Source of the DNA: Mycobacterium sp. IDR2000157661
GTDB lineage: Bacteria > Actinomycetota > Actinomycetes > Mycobacteriales > Mycobacteriaceae
Length of the DNA: 64,000 nucleotides
NCBI RefSeq assembly: GCF_022317005.1
Contig: NZ_CP081006.1
Span: 372,001-436,000, forward strand
Direction: 5' to 3'
Below, piece after piece: positions 1-8,900 of the stretch. A program made the position numbers and the translations under genes. The notes beneath the pieces are model-generated. The model was not told where the DNA came from. It did not search any database and saw nothing but the letters and a program-made list of their open reading frames with translations. Positions within the stretch are counted from its first letter, which is position 1. Each line of letters starts with the position of its first letter.

Positions 1-523
1 GCCATGTCGGTCCGACGACAAGCAGGACAGCGTCCGGCGCCTCTTCCCGGACAGCTGCGTAGGTCGCCAGGGCCGCATTCTTCACGGCGTCCGGCGCCGC
101 GTACATGTCGAAGCGACTGCCGAAGATCACGACGACACTGACGTCCGGCTTGACCAAGACCTTTGCCGCATCCAGATAGGTCTGGTTGTATGCGCCCGCC
201 GCCACGTATCCCGAGCCCTCGGCGTTGTCTCGCACCACCTGCGTGGGTTGATTGGTCTGCAGCGCCAGGCCGACCAGCGCTGTCCAATTCCGCGGGCCGC
301 TGCCTCCGGCGTTGGTCTCCGCGGTGTAGTCGCCGATGAGGACGACCTTCTTCGGCACCGGCACCGGCAGCACCGTCGGCTCGGCCGACGCCGGAGTGCT
401 CGGCGGCGCGGAAACGCTGTTGGCGACCTTGTTGTTCACGCCCACGGCCAGACCGGCGCCCAGACCGATCAGCGCGACGACAGCCGCGATGCCGATGACG
501 GTGGTCCGACGGATCCTCTTCAC
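1..523 (-). CDS. SGNH/GDSL-hydrolase-fold membrane-anchored protein, degenerate active site (3' end outside window)
   Basis: Starts at GTG 523, overlapping the flippase stop by 4 nt (GTGA), so translation is probably coupled. About 174 codons are visible. An N-terminal hydrophobic helix (residues about 6-30) after basic KRIRR suggests an anchored or exported protein, followed by a Pro/Ala/Ser-rich linker. The next part reads like an SGNH hydrolase: block I VLIGDYTAE, a GSGY segment resembling block II, and block III IFGSRFD. In active family members block I is GDS(Y) and block III is GxND; here the serine is absent and the Asn is Phe. I therefore see the fold but not the catalytic set. Its place at the end of a polysaccharide locus suggests a role with an exported glycan, possibly binding rather than hydrolysing or transferring acetyl groups. 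The identity is inferred from motifs; the C-terminal Asp-His region is not visible. Confidence 0.7.
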   Translation of the reverse strand, partial: MKRIRRTTVIGIAAVVALIGLGAGLAVGVNNKVANSVSAPPSTPASAEPTVLPVPVPKKVVLIGDYTAETNAGGSGPRNWTALVGLALQTNQPTQVVRDNAEGSGYVAAGAYNQTYLDAAKVLVKPDVSVVVIFGSRFDMYAAPDAVKNAALATYAAVREEAPDAVLLVVGPTW

Positions 524-1845
524 GTCAACACCTGCCTCGATGAAGCATCGTCTTCCCTATCTCGTGATGGCGCTGCCCGATCGTCGGACAACCGCCTCAC
601 CACCTTGGTGACGTACGTCAGCAGAATCGCCGCCGCGGCCCAACTCGCCACCGCTTCGCCCGCGGCGATTCCCGCCGCCGTGTGGAAGATGAAACCGCCC
701 GCGGCGCTCAACAGCACGATCAACACCACTTGCAGGACGTGCAACCGTAGCAGCGAGACGCTCATACCCTGCGCCGCAAGCATGCTGTTCGTGCTCACCA
801 TCCAGGCTACTGCGACGCTGCTGATGCCCACATAGGGCACCACGGTCATCGCTGGTTGCCACACCTCGCCGAGGATCAGTTCTCCGACGGCATCAGGAAT
901 GGCGAGCAACACGACGGCGGTGCCCACGCCCAACAGCGACAGGACCGCCGACGCCGTGAGCATGCGGCGCCATTGGTCGGCCACGGAACCCGTCGCTCGT
1001 CTCACCTGGGGGACGAAGATCAGCATGAAGGCGGTGATGAGCATGGCCAGCGGTCCGAACAACGTGAACGCGCCCCGCAGCGCCGCCGCGGCGGCGGTGC
1101 CCACCAGCACGGTGGCGATGGCGGTCAAGAAGACCGCGCCGACCTGGTCGAGCGAGTAGTTCGCCCCGAAGCGAAGCCGGGCTTGCCAGTAGGTGCTCCA
1201 CCACTCGAAAAGCCGTCGGAAAGTCGGGGTGACTCGGGTGGCGGATGCGAGGACAAGCCATCCCACCGCGCCGCCCAGCCCCCATACCAGCACCGAGCTT
1301 TCAGTGGAACCCCAGAGGTCCAGCGCGTTCACGACGAACAGCACGATCACCAATAGGGTCCACAATCCGTCGGAAATGACCGCCGCCAGGGCATTGCCCA
1401 TCGCGAGCGCGGTGATGCGCAGCGTGTCCTGCAGCGCGATGACCGGGGCGACCAGCGCGAAGGCGGCGCCGAGCCAGATCTCGCCGAGACCGGCTCCGAT
1501 CGCCAAGAGTGCGCAGGACGCTATCGCCAGGGTCCCGAAGGACCATGTCAGCGCATATCCGGCCTCCGCCCGAATCTGCTTGAGGTTGTAGTTGCTCAAT
1601 AGGAGCAGGACGGTACCGATTGCCCCCCGGTTGAAGCCCAAGCACATCGAGATAACGGCCATCAGAAGCGCGGCAATACCGAATTCCCCAACCGTTGAGA
1701 CTTGGGCTAGAGCCAGAATCACCAGCGCGTTGCTCGCGCTGGAGAGAACCTGGTCGACGGCAGTGAGGGTGGCGTTCGCGCGTCCGGGGCTTGCCGCCAC
1801 ATTCTCCTCACTGGCCTTCTTAACCGACAGGACTCCCCTCCCCAA
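520..1845 (-). CDS. Polysaccharide flippase (Wzx/MOP superfamily)
   Basis: 441 residues made almost entirely of hydrophobic helices (about a dozen), with short polar loops and a charged C-terminal tail. This is the size and layout of MATE/Wzx-like lipid-linked oligosaccharide flippases. It should move undecaprenyl-linked repeat units across the membrane for polymerisation outside. It sits 73 nt downstream of the WbaP-type priming transferase and overlaps the SGNH-like gene, so it belongs to the same polysaccharide locus. The longest frame opens at a TTG (1845) with no convincing Shine-Dalgarno; an alternative is the in-frame GTG 15 codons later, preceded by GAGGAG. Substrate cannot be predicted from sequence. 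Confidence 0.8.
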   Translation of the reverse strand: MGRGVLSVKKASEENVAASPGRANATLTAVDQVLSSASNALVILALAQVSTVGEFGIAALLMAVISMCLGFNRGAIGTVLLLLSNYNLKQIRAEAGYALTWSFGTLAIASCALLAIGAGLGEIWLGAAFALVAPVIALQDTLRITALAMGNALAAVISDGLWTLLVIVLFVVNALDLWGSTESSVLVWGLGGAVGWLVLASATRVTPTFRRLFEWWSTYWQARLRFGANYSLDQVGAVFLTAIATVLVGTAAAAALRGAFTLFGPLAMLITAFMLIFVPQVRRATGSVADQWRRMLTASAVLSLLGVGTAVVLLAIPDAVGELILGEVWQPAMTVVPYVGISSVAVAWMVSTNSMLAAQGMSVSLLRLHVLQVVLIVLLSAAGGFIFHTAAGIAAGEAVASWAAAAILLTYVTKVVRRLSDDRAAPSRDREDDASSRQVLT

Positions 1846-1918
1846 TTGACATCAAGCACGTCCTCAACTGGGGTCGATCCTATCGAGCGGGCCGTGCTGC
1901 CGTTGCAAGGCGCTGATA

Positions 1919-3418
1919 TCAGTACGCTCCGTCTCTGGTCAGCACCGCTCTGAGCGTCTTTCCGATGATGATCAGATCGCCCACCATCGACCAGTTCTCC
2001 ACGTAGGACAGGTCGAGCCGCACCGAATCCTCCCACGACAGATCCGATCGTCCGCTCACCTGCCACAACCCGGTGACGCCGGGCTTGACGAGGAACTTTC
2101 GCTTGACGTCACCGTCGTAGGTCTCGACTTCACGGCGAAGCGGCGGACGCGGACCGACGACGCTCATGTCTCTCTTGAGCACGTTGAAGAACTGTGGCAG
2201 TTCGTCGATGCTCGTGCGTCGGATGAACCGGCCGACCCGCGTCAAACGCGGATCGTCGCGCATCTTGAACAGAACGCCGCCGTCGTTGTCGTTCTGCAGC
2301 AGCAGCGGCTGCAACATGCGGTCGGCCCCGTCGACCATGCTGCGGAATTTCAGCATCTTGAACGGCTTGCCGTCGTATCCGATCCGCTCGGCAGCATAGA
2401 AGACCGGTCCCCTGCTCGTCAGCTTCACCGCGAGCGCAGTCAGGATCAGTAGCGGCGACATGCCGATCACCGCCGCCAGGGCGAAGCAGAAGTCGAATGC
2501 CCGCTTCTGGAACCGCTGAGCGCCCTGATACTGCGGCTTCTCGACGTGGATCAGCGGGAACCCGGCGACCGGCCGCATGGACAGCCGCGGTCCGGCGACG
2601 TCCAGCACGCCCGGGGAGACCAGCAGTTCGATGTTCATCGACTCGAGGTCCCAGGTGAGTTTGCGAATCCCATGCACGCCCAATTGTTCGGTGGCGGTCA
2701 CCGCAACGGAGTCCGCACCGGTCAGGTGGACGGCCGCAAGCGCCTGGGTTTCGTCTCCGAGGATGGGAATCTCGCGTCCCTGGACCGTAATGCTGTCGCC
2801 GGCGATTTCGCCGTACCTGGGCACGCACATCCCCACCACTCGGTACCCGTTCGCGGGATCGCGCATGAGTTCCTCAGCGAGCACAGCCACCGCATCGCGG
2901 TCACCGATGGCCAGCACGGCAGTCTGATACATGCCGTGCGACCGCCGCCGCGCTACGTGTACCCGGCGAAGATTGCGGGTGGCCAGCAGACCGAGCAATC
3001 CGAGCGGTAGTGCGACCGCGAGATATCCCCTGGCGACGTCCACTCTGGCGAGCAATGTGACGATGGCAACCGCACCGAACGTCCACACCGTCGCGCTGAC
3101 GACGAGGCGGTACTCCTCCAGACCGGCGCCGATGACGCCCGGCGAACGAGTCCGGAAAATCGCCAGCGCGCACAGCCACACCGCGATCAGCCCCGCTGAG
3201 AACAGTCCTGCGAGAAACAGCGCTCGGGGCGCGACACCGAAGCGGACAACCTGTGCCAGCACGACGGCTGCACACACGATGGCGGTGTCGGAAACCAAGA
3301 GCCAGCGGGCGTACTGCTTCTGCCAACTGACCCGCGACGACCGTTGCGCCGGCGCCGATTCATCGCCGTTGCCGCGCTTGCTGTCGGGCCGCCACGACAC
3401 GACTGCTTCCGTCGTCAC
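1919..3418 (-). CDS. Undecaprenyl-phosphate sugar-1-phosphate transferase (WbaP/ExoY type)
   Basis: About 499 residues from GTG 3418, chosen because AGGGG lies just upstream; the frame stays open further upstream but without recognisable family sequence. N-terminal half: four or five membrane helices, then a Rossmann-like CoA-binding region. C-terminal half: the bacterial sugar transferase domain, with a membrane helix, the KFRSM box, RRTSIDELPQ, VVGPRPP and the GVTGLWQVSGRS block, all intact. Such enzymes start repeat-unit synthesis by moving a hexose-1-phosphate from its UDP-sugar to undecaprenyl phosphate at the cytoplasmic face. It is separated by 278 nt from the GT4 gene upstream, so it may have its own promoter there. 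Confidence 0.93.
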   Translation of the reverse strand: MTTEAVVSWRPDSKRGNGDESAPAQRSSRVSWQKQYARWLLVSDTAIVCAAVVLAQVVRFGVAPRALFLAGLFSAGLIAVWLCALAIFRTRSPGVIGAGLEEYRLVVSATVWTFGAVAIVTLLARVDVARGYLAVALPLGLLGLLATRNLRRVHVARRRSHGMYQTAVLAIGDRDAVAVLAEELMRDPANGYRVVGMCVPRYGEIAGDSITVQGREIPILGDETQALAAVHLTGADSVAVTATEQLGVHGIRKLTWDLESMNIELLVSPGVLDVAGPRLSMRPVAGFPLIHVEKPQYQGAQRFQKRAFDFCFALAAVIGMSPLLILTALAVKLTSRGPVFYAAERIGYDGKPFKMLKFRSMVDGADRMLQPLLLQNDNDGGVLFKMRDDPRLTRVGRFIRRTSIDELPQFFNVLKRDMSVVGPRPPLRREVETYDGDVKRKFLVKPGVTGLWQVSGRSDLSWEDSVRLDLSYVENWSMVGDLIIIGKTLRAVLTRDGAY

Positions 3419-3696
3419 TGCGTGAATCCCCTCAGTCGGCGGTCCAATGCAAGTTGGTGGTCCACACCCAGTGGGTAAGACCGGATGCCGAACTCTAACA
3501 CCTCTGCGCCATATCTTCAGCAAAAAGATGCTAGCGACCGCAGCAAACGAATCACTTCGCGAGAACTTCGACTTCTCCGCCCTGCCGGAACGCGGCGCTT
3601 GGCATGGGGCGATTGTCGGTCGCGGACGCGGTGGCAGCGCGGCTTGACCCTTAATACGGTGGAACGCAGTATCAACAGGGTCGCAGACAGGCCTGT

Positions 3697-4710
3697 CTAC
3701 TCCGCCAACGTCCTGAACTGGTGCTGGGTCCTTGCGTGCTGCGCCTCGAAAGCCGCGCGCACTTGTGCCGATCGTGCCGCAAACGCGGCGTCGTCAAGCT
3801 CGGAAATCTCTTTGACGGCTGCCGCCATGCCTTCCACATCGCCCAGATCGAACACATAATCGTCGAGACCCAGACGCCCGAGCTGCTCGCCGATCCACCC
3901 GTTCCGCCAGGCGATCGGTACGCATCCCGCCGCGGCGGCCTCGTACAACACGAGGGGCTGGGCCTCGTGCCGGTAGTACGACGGAAAAACCAGGCAACGG
4001 GCCTTCATCAACTCACACGTCTTGGCATCGCCGTAGCGGGGACCGACCGCTGTGAACGGGACACCCCGCCGGACCGCCTCGTCGAGCAGCGCCGTCGCCT
4101 CCTCAGAAGGCGCTCCCACGAGGCGAACTTCGACCCCGGTGCGCTCGGCGATCTCGAGCACCGCTCCCAAGCCCTTGTCTGCGGAGAGGTTCGACAAGTG
4201 CACGGCGCACCGCCGCGCCGTAACGCTGTCGGGCGGGCGGTGCAGCGGCATCAGCCCGGCGTTGTCGAGCACTATGATGCGATCAGCGTCGATGCCATAC
4301 AACGAGGAAAGCTCCGCACCCATCGCTTCATCCAGGACCGCGTTGCGAAGCCGTGCCCCCGCCATGGCGAGCGTGACGCGCAACATCGGCGACGATTGGC
4401 GAACATATCGCGAAGAGTGGTGGGTCAGCGTGGTCGTGACTCGGCGAAGGCGTGCCCCGAACAGCGGAATGGCCTCGAATGCCAGCCCAGCCCCGCCGGA
4501 GGCCACCACGACGGCGCGATCCACCCGCGGACCGATCAGCAGGGCGAAGAAAGCGCGCAGGCAATGCAGCAATTTGATGATGCCGCCCGCCTGCGTGTTG
4601 AGCACCGTGACTGCGTGACCATCGCCCCGTAGCGCGTCGACCAGCCAGCCGGTTGCCACTGCGCGTCCGTCGACGGGCGGCGGCACAGGACCGAGGAGGA
4701 GAATCTTCAA
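3697..4710 (-). CDS. Glycosyltransferase family 4
   Basis: 337 residues, opening with a GT4 N-terminus (KILLLGPVPPPVDGRA), a typical acceptor-side Rossmann start, and a C-terminal donor-binding half with VLYEAAAAGCVPIAWRNG, the E-x7-E region of the family. It probably adds a sugar to the undecaprenyl-linked primer made by the neighbouring WbaP-type enzyme. The start codon is TTG at 4710; it begins 11 nt after the FkbM methyltransferase stop, so both are co-transcribed. Donor and linkage cannot be read from the sequence. Confidence 0.85.
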   Translation of the reverse strand: MKILLLGPVPPPVDGRAVATGWLVDALRGDGHAVTVLNTQAGGIIKLLHCLRAFFALLIGPRVDRAVVVASGGAGLAFEAIPLFGARLRRVTTTLTHHSSRYVRQSSPMLRVTLAMAGARLRNAVLDEAMGAELSSLYGIDADRIIVLDNAGLMPLHRPPDSVTARRCAVHLSNLSADKGLGAVLEIAERTGVEVRLVGAPSEEATALLDEAVRRGVPFTAVGPRYGDAKTCELMKARCLVFPSYYRHEAQPLVLYEAAAAGCVPIAWRNGWIGEQLGRLGLDDYVFDLGDVEGMAAAVKEISELDDAAFAARSAQVRAAFEAQHARTQHQFRTLAE

Positions 4711-4721
4711 CGAATCGACCG

Positions 4722-5492
4722 TCAGCGCCGCTCAAAGAGGAGGTCTGCCTGGTCGAGTACCCAGGGCGATGCCGATCTTGGCTCGCGGCCGATACCCGTG
4801 AGCACGAAGCCCGCCTCGAGGAGACACGCGACCACAGTGGACGGGTTGGACTGCCCCTCGTAAAGCGGCAGGAAAGATACCTCCACAAGCACCGCGTCGG
4901 CCTTTGCGAGCGTCTTGGGCATCCCGGCAAGGACATCCAGTTCGGTGCCCTGGACATCGAGCTTGATGAGCAACGGACCGTCGAGTCGATCCGGCAGAAC
5001 CTCATCTCCTATGAGGACGTCGACGGTCTCGGTGCCGGTCTCCCGCAAAGCGGTGCGGCTCTGCGCAGCGGTTGCCACCGGCAGCAGCGACGAGCTATCG
5101 ATCGCCGCCGTGACATGCAGCGTCCGCGTTTCGGAGGTCGCGCCCAGGGCGCCGGCGATCACCTCGACGCGACAGGGCGCCAGCCGATCAGCGACTTCCC
5201 GTAGTTGAGCGATCGCGGCCGGCAGCGGCTCAACGCAGACCACCTGTTCGGCCCCGAGGACGTCGGCGGCCCAGATGGCGAACTGGCCGACATTGGCTCC
5301 CACGTCGACGACCGAACGGAAGCTACGACCGGCGAAAAGATCAGTGTGCTCCAAGGAAGGGGCGATGCGCTGTCGCAGCAGACCTCGTCTCTTGCGGCGC
5401 CGCGCCATCCAGAGCAGTTTGCGCATGCGCAGCGCAATGAAGTCGAAGTCCAGTCGAAAAGCCATATTTGGGTTCGCCGAGCCGGCCGTCAC
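4722..5492 (-). CDS. FkbM-family SAM methyltransferase
   Basis: 256 residues. SAM-binding motif I is VVDVGANVGQFA, followed by CVEPLP, and the family-typical LLIKLDVQGTELDVLAGM is near the middle. FkbM enzymes O-methylate sugars or polyketides; in a polysaccharide locus a sugar O-methyltransferase is the natural reading. GTG start at 5492 with AGAGGG just upstream, 9 nt after the stop of the chain-length protein gene. The N-terminus is rich in Arg/Lys (residues about 20-40), perhaps for membrane association. Confidence 0.87.
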   Translation of the reverse strand: MTAGSANPNMAFRLDFDFIALRMRKLLWMARRRKRRGLLRQRIAPSLEHTDLFAGRSFRSVVDVGANVGQFAIWAADVLGAEQVVCVEPLPAAIAQLREVADRLAPCRVEVIAGALGATSETRTLHVTAAIDSSSLLPVATAAQSRTALRETGTETVDVLIGDEVLPDRLDGPLLIKLDVQGTELDVLAGMPKTLAKADAVLVEVSFLPLYEGQSNPSTVVACLLEAGFVLTGIGREPRSASPWVLDQADLLFERR

Positions 5493-5501
5493 CAGTGCCC
5501 T

Positions 5502-6809
5502 CTAAGACGCCGCACCGACCTCATCCCTCTGCGACTCGTCGTCGTCCACCGTCTCGGCCGGCTTCTTCCTATCCGAACGCAGGAGCACCACACCCAGCGC
5601 AGGCATCCGCATCGCCTCGAGCGCGTACTTGGCCTCCTCGATGTCAGCAAGGCGGGTGGACTTGGCCGTGGCGACGAGCAACCCGGCGTCGGCAACCGAC
5701 GTCAGTGCCACCGCGAGAGGGGTGTGGACTACCGATGGTCCGGCAATCACCGCATACTCGCCACGGCGCAGCGGCAGTGGCGCCTGAGGAAGGCGTCCGG
5801 CGAGGAAGTACGCGTCGAGATGCTCGCCGTCGCTTCCCGCGTGTATTTCGGTGACATTGGGGACGTCGGTGGCCGTCACGCACTGGTCCCACTCCACGAT
5901 GCCGGCCAGGTAATCGGACCATCCGGGGTGGCCGCTGTAGCCGCCGTTGTCAGCCGCGACATCCACCAGAGTCACCCTTTTCCCATAGGAGGCCAACGCC
6001 TCGGCCATCCCGCGGGCGATCGTCGACGAATTCGACGCCTCGTCGGCACCGACCACGAGCAGTCGGGTCCCGAGGTGTGGCTCGGCGGTGATGAGGCACT
6101 CCAGCGCGATACGGCGGAACTCCTCCGAAGACCCGCTGGACGAGTCGGTCGGACCCGTCACCGTACCGAGATAGGGCAGGCCCGTCGCGGACAGCTGTCC
6201 GGCCTTCCGCATCACCGGATCGGTTCGGTCGCGGACAACGGCGAGCAGCATGCCGAGGATGAGCCCGATCAGGCCGGCGATCACCGTGTCGCGCTTCCAA
6301 TGGCCTTCGGGTCGCACTGTCGGCTCGTCGGTCGTGATCTCGACGGACGTGAGCGCGCCGGTGGCTCCCGGCCGCTCGATCTCTGCCACGTATTCCTGGA
6401 ACGCCCCCTGAACCGCTTCGACGATCCGCAGGGCGGTGCCGGGATTCGAGGCCTCCGCCGTGACGGTGATCAAGGGCTGGTCCGGTGCCACACGCGTGCC
6501 GATCGCATCCTGGATATCGGCCGCACTGATCTCGCCGTCGAGTTTGCGGGAGGCCCGCATCGCGACCTCAGGCCCCTTGAGAAGTTCCGAGTAGCTCGGC
6601 GCCCGCAATTGCGCGACCCGCTCGCCGGCGTACGCGTCAACCGCGGTACCTGTGCCCCCGCTGGTGGACACGACCACCCGCGTCTGCGCCTGATACTCGA
6701 GCGGGCGAAGGAAGTACCAGCCAAGTGACCCGACCAAGAACAGCAGCGTCACGATCGCGACAATGAGCCAGCGCTCGCGAAGAATTCGCCACAGTTCCTG
6801 AATCTCCAT
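5502..6809 (-). CDS. Polysaccharide chain-length/co-polymerase protein (Wzz domain plus degenerate BY-kinase-like domain)
   Basis: 435 residues. Two membrane helices (about 14-34 and 174-193) flank an extracytoplasmic Wzz-type domain. The cytoplasmic C-terminal half resembles the P-loop domain of bacterial tyrosine kinases (VTLVDVAADNGG equals the usual VLLIDxD region), but the place of the Walker A motif reads VVGADEASNSST with no GKS/T. ATP-dependent kinase activity is therefore unlikely, and there is no Tyr-rich tail. Its expected role is to set polymer length with a Wzy polymerase, which is not in the window. ATG start at 6809; first of a run of closely spaced genes towards the left edge. 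Confidence 0.82.
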   Translation of the reverse strand: MEIQELWRILRERWLIVAIVTLLFLVGSLGWYFLRPLEYQAQTRVVVSTSGGTGTAVDAYAGERVAQLRAPSYSELLKGPEVAMRASRKLDGEISAADIQDAIGTRVAPDQPLITVTAEASNPGTALRIVEAVQGAFQEYVAEIERPGATGALTSVEITTDEPTVRPEGHWKRDTVIAGLIGLILGMLLAVVRDRTDPVMRKAGQLSATGLPYLGTVTGPTDSSSGSSEEFRRIALECLITAEPHLGTRLLVVGADEASNSSTIARGMAEALASYGKRVTLVDVAADNGGYSGHPGWSDYLAGIVEWDQCVTATDVPNVTEIHAGSDGEHLDAYFLAGRLPQAPLPLRRGEYAVIAGPSVVHTPLAVALTSVADAGLLVATAKSTRLADIEEAKYALEAMRMPALGVVLLRSDRKKPAETVDDDESQRDEVGAAS

Positions 6810-6988
6810 GTGTCGCCTTTCAGCTGGTGGCCTGCAAACCGCAGATTCGATACCGGCGCCGTCTTTGCTCCGCTTCGATGGGGGACATCGTAGAGCATCG
6901 ACGGCGGGTGTCAGTTACGCGTTCGGACGTCTTCTAGCAAGCCACAAGTGGGAGGCGCGCGCCGAGCGCCCACCGGACGCCGATCGAG

Positions 6989-8092
6989 TCAGGGGACGGC
7001 GTACGGAGCCCCGTTGAGCGTGATGCCTGTTGCCGTGTAGGTGTCGCGCGGCGCGTCCAGTGTGATCAAGACCGGAAGACCACCGCTCTGCTGGATCGCG
7101 ATGTCCCTGAAGTTGATGTTGCTGAGCGTTCCGCCGGCCGTCCCAACACCGATGTTGTGATGGGCCTCCGCGGGGGTGTTCACGATGCTCAGTCCGCTGA
7201 TGTTCACGTCCGCCACGGTCTGGCCGGGCGTGGCGCTGTACACGGTGACCGCACCCAGAGGAATCGGCGAGTAATTGGCACCGGTGATCGTCCCGCCGTT
7301 CACTGTGACACCTCGGACTGAGCCGGTGGCGAATTGGGCCTGGGAGCCGATGAACAGACCGGACCCACTGGTGTTCGACACATTGATGTCGTTGAACGAG
7401 ATCCTTTCGCCTCCCGCGACGACGAGCCCGCGGGCCTGCCTGTTGCTCAGGACCCTGGGCGAATTGACGACGATGTCGTGACACATACCGACCGCGGGCC
7501 CGACCGTGTGGGACACCACGGCAATGCCGTCATCTCCGGTCCCCTCGGTTGTGACGTTGTTGAGCTGGCCGTTGTTCGAGCCCGCTGTGAGCTGAATTCC
7601 GTCGGCCGCGGTGTCCCGAATGTTCACGTTCTCGATCAGGAAATTGGTGGCGCGCGGCACATACATGCCCGCCGAGGAGCCCCCGACGATGTCGACGCCG
7701 CTGACCGTCACGCCGCTGCCCCCGAAGACCAGCATGGTTTGGTTCGTGCCGTCCTGGCGCGGCAAGCCGACTGGCGCGATCAAATCCAGATTGCTCAGCG
7801 CGACGTTGTCGCCCTGGATCACCAGGGCGGCCGTGGCCGGATTGGTGGCAACCAGCGCCGCGCCATTCCCGTTGATCTGAACGCCGGACGCCCGGATGTA
7901 GAGCATCCCGCCGTGCTGATACGTACCGGGTTCCAGCGTGAGCGTGTCACCGGGCTGCAGCTGATCGAACCTCGCCTGCAGCGCCGCCGTGCTGTCGGCG
8001 ACCGGGTTGGCCATCGCAGCCGTTCCGCCGCCCACCGAGCCGACGGCCATCGCGCATGCCACCGCGGCCATGACTGACATCAATTTCCTCAT
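6989..8092 (-). CDS. Secreted right-handed parallel beta-helix protein
   Basis: About 367 residues from ATG 8092, preceded by GGGGG; the frame extends 17 codons further but those lack a signal-peptide shape. Residues 1-30 form a signal peptide ending near GTAAMANPV. The rest is a succession of short NI/VSG/VTV turns typical of pectate-lyase-like solenoids (for example GVTVSGVDIVGG and FLIENVNIRDTAADG). These proteins bind or cleave polysaccharides outside the cell. It is upstream of the chain-length gene on the same strand with 179 nt between them, and could process or anchor the exported polymer. No catalytic residues can be assigned with confidence. Confidence 0.75.
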   Translation of the reverse strand: MRKLMSVMAAVACAMAVGSVGGGTAAMANPVADSTAALQARFDQLQPGDTLTLEPGTYQHGGMLYIRASGVQINGNGAALVATNPATAALVIQGDNVALSNLDLIAPVGLPRQDGTNQTMLVFGGSGVTVSGVDIVGGSSAGMYVPRATNFLIENVNIRDTAADGIQLTAGSNNGQLNNVTTEGTGDDGIAVVSHTVGPAVGMCHDIVVNSPRVLSNRQARGLVVAGGERISFNDINVSNTSGSGLFIGSQAQFATGSVRGVTVNGGTITGANYSPIPLGAVTVYSATPGQTVADVNISGLSIVNTPAEAHHNIGVGTAGGTLSNINFRDIAIQQSGGLPVLITLDAPRDTYTATGITLNGAPYAVP

Positions 8093-8225
8093 CGCGCCCC
8101 CAGACCTGAACATCATGCGCATTTGATCGCAATTCGAACCCAATTGTTACATCTTCAGACCGCGGGCGGTGACCGAGTGTGTTCGCCGGCAACGCGGTAG
8201 GCCGCCGGCAACTACAGTCGGCGGT

Positions 8226-8882
8226 GTGAAGCGGTGGGTCAGTACGGGTGTGGTGGTGGCCCTCCTGCTGGCCGCGGCATTGGCCGGTTGCAGTTATCAG
8301 GCCTCTAATACCTATGCGTCGGCTGAGGCGTGCCCCGACATCGAGGTGGTGTTCGCCCGCGGCACCAACGAGCCGCCGGGTCCCGGCGCGATCGGGGGGC
8401 CGTTCATCGACTCTCTGCGCAAGAAGGTCGGCGGTCGATCCGTCGGTGCGTACGCGGTCGATTACCCGGCCAGCAGCGATTTCACCAAGGCCGCGGACGG
8501 AGCCAACGACGCCAGTGCGCATGTTCAGCAGACCGTGGCGAATTGTCCCAACACCCGCATTGTGCTCGGCGGCTTCTCCCAAGGCGCCGCCGTGATCGAT
8601 CTGATCACCGCCGTATCCGTGCCCATGTACGGGTTCACCGCACCAATGCCACCAGAGGTCGCTGATCATGTCGCCGCGGTGGCCGTGTTCGGCAACCCGG
8701 CGATCAAGTGGGCCGGCGGGCCGCTGACCGAACTCAGCCCGCTGTACGGGTCGAAAACCATTGACGTCTGCATTCCCTACGACCCGATCTGCTCCGACGG
8801 CGGACTGATCATCGTGCACGGAATGTATCTGATGCTTGGGCTGGTCGAGGGGGCCACCGATTTCGTCGCAGAGCGGCTCTGA
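8226..8882 (+). CDS. Cutinase-family serine esterase, predicted lipoprotein
   Basis: 218 residues from GTG 8226. The N-terminus is a short signal with lipobox LAGC (Cys22), so the mature protein is probably lipid-anchored. The cutinase core follows: Cys36 with VVFARGTNEP (oxyanion side), a second Cys at 107, nucleophile elbow GGFSQGA (Ser118), then CIPYDPIC with the catalytic Asp and VHGMY with the catalytic His. Mycobacterial cutinase-like proteins hydrolyse lipid esters or act on cell-envelope lipids. The start was chosen because it gives a clean lipoprotein signal; the longer frame starting at 8169 adds 19 non-signal residues. It is divergent from the beta-helix gene. Confidence 0.9.
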   Translation: MKRWVSTGVVVALLLAAALAGCSYQASNTYASAEACPDIEVVFARGTNEPPGPGAIGGPFIDSLRKKVGGRSVGAYAVDYPASSDFTKAADGANDASAHVQQTVANCPNTRIVLGGFSQGAAVIDLITAVSVPMYGFTAPMPPEVADHVAAVAVFGNPAIKWAGGPLTELSPLYGSKTIDVCIPYDPICSDGGLIIVHGMYLMLGLVEGATDFVAERL

Positions 8883-8900
8883 GGAGGTGGCGGTCCACCC

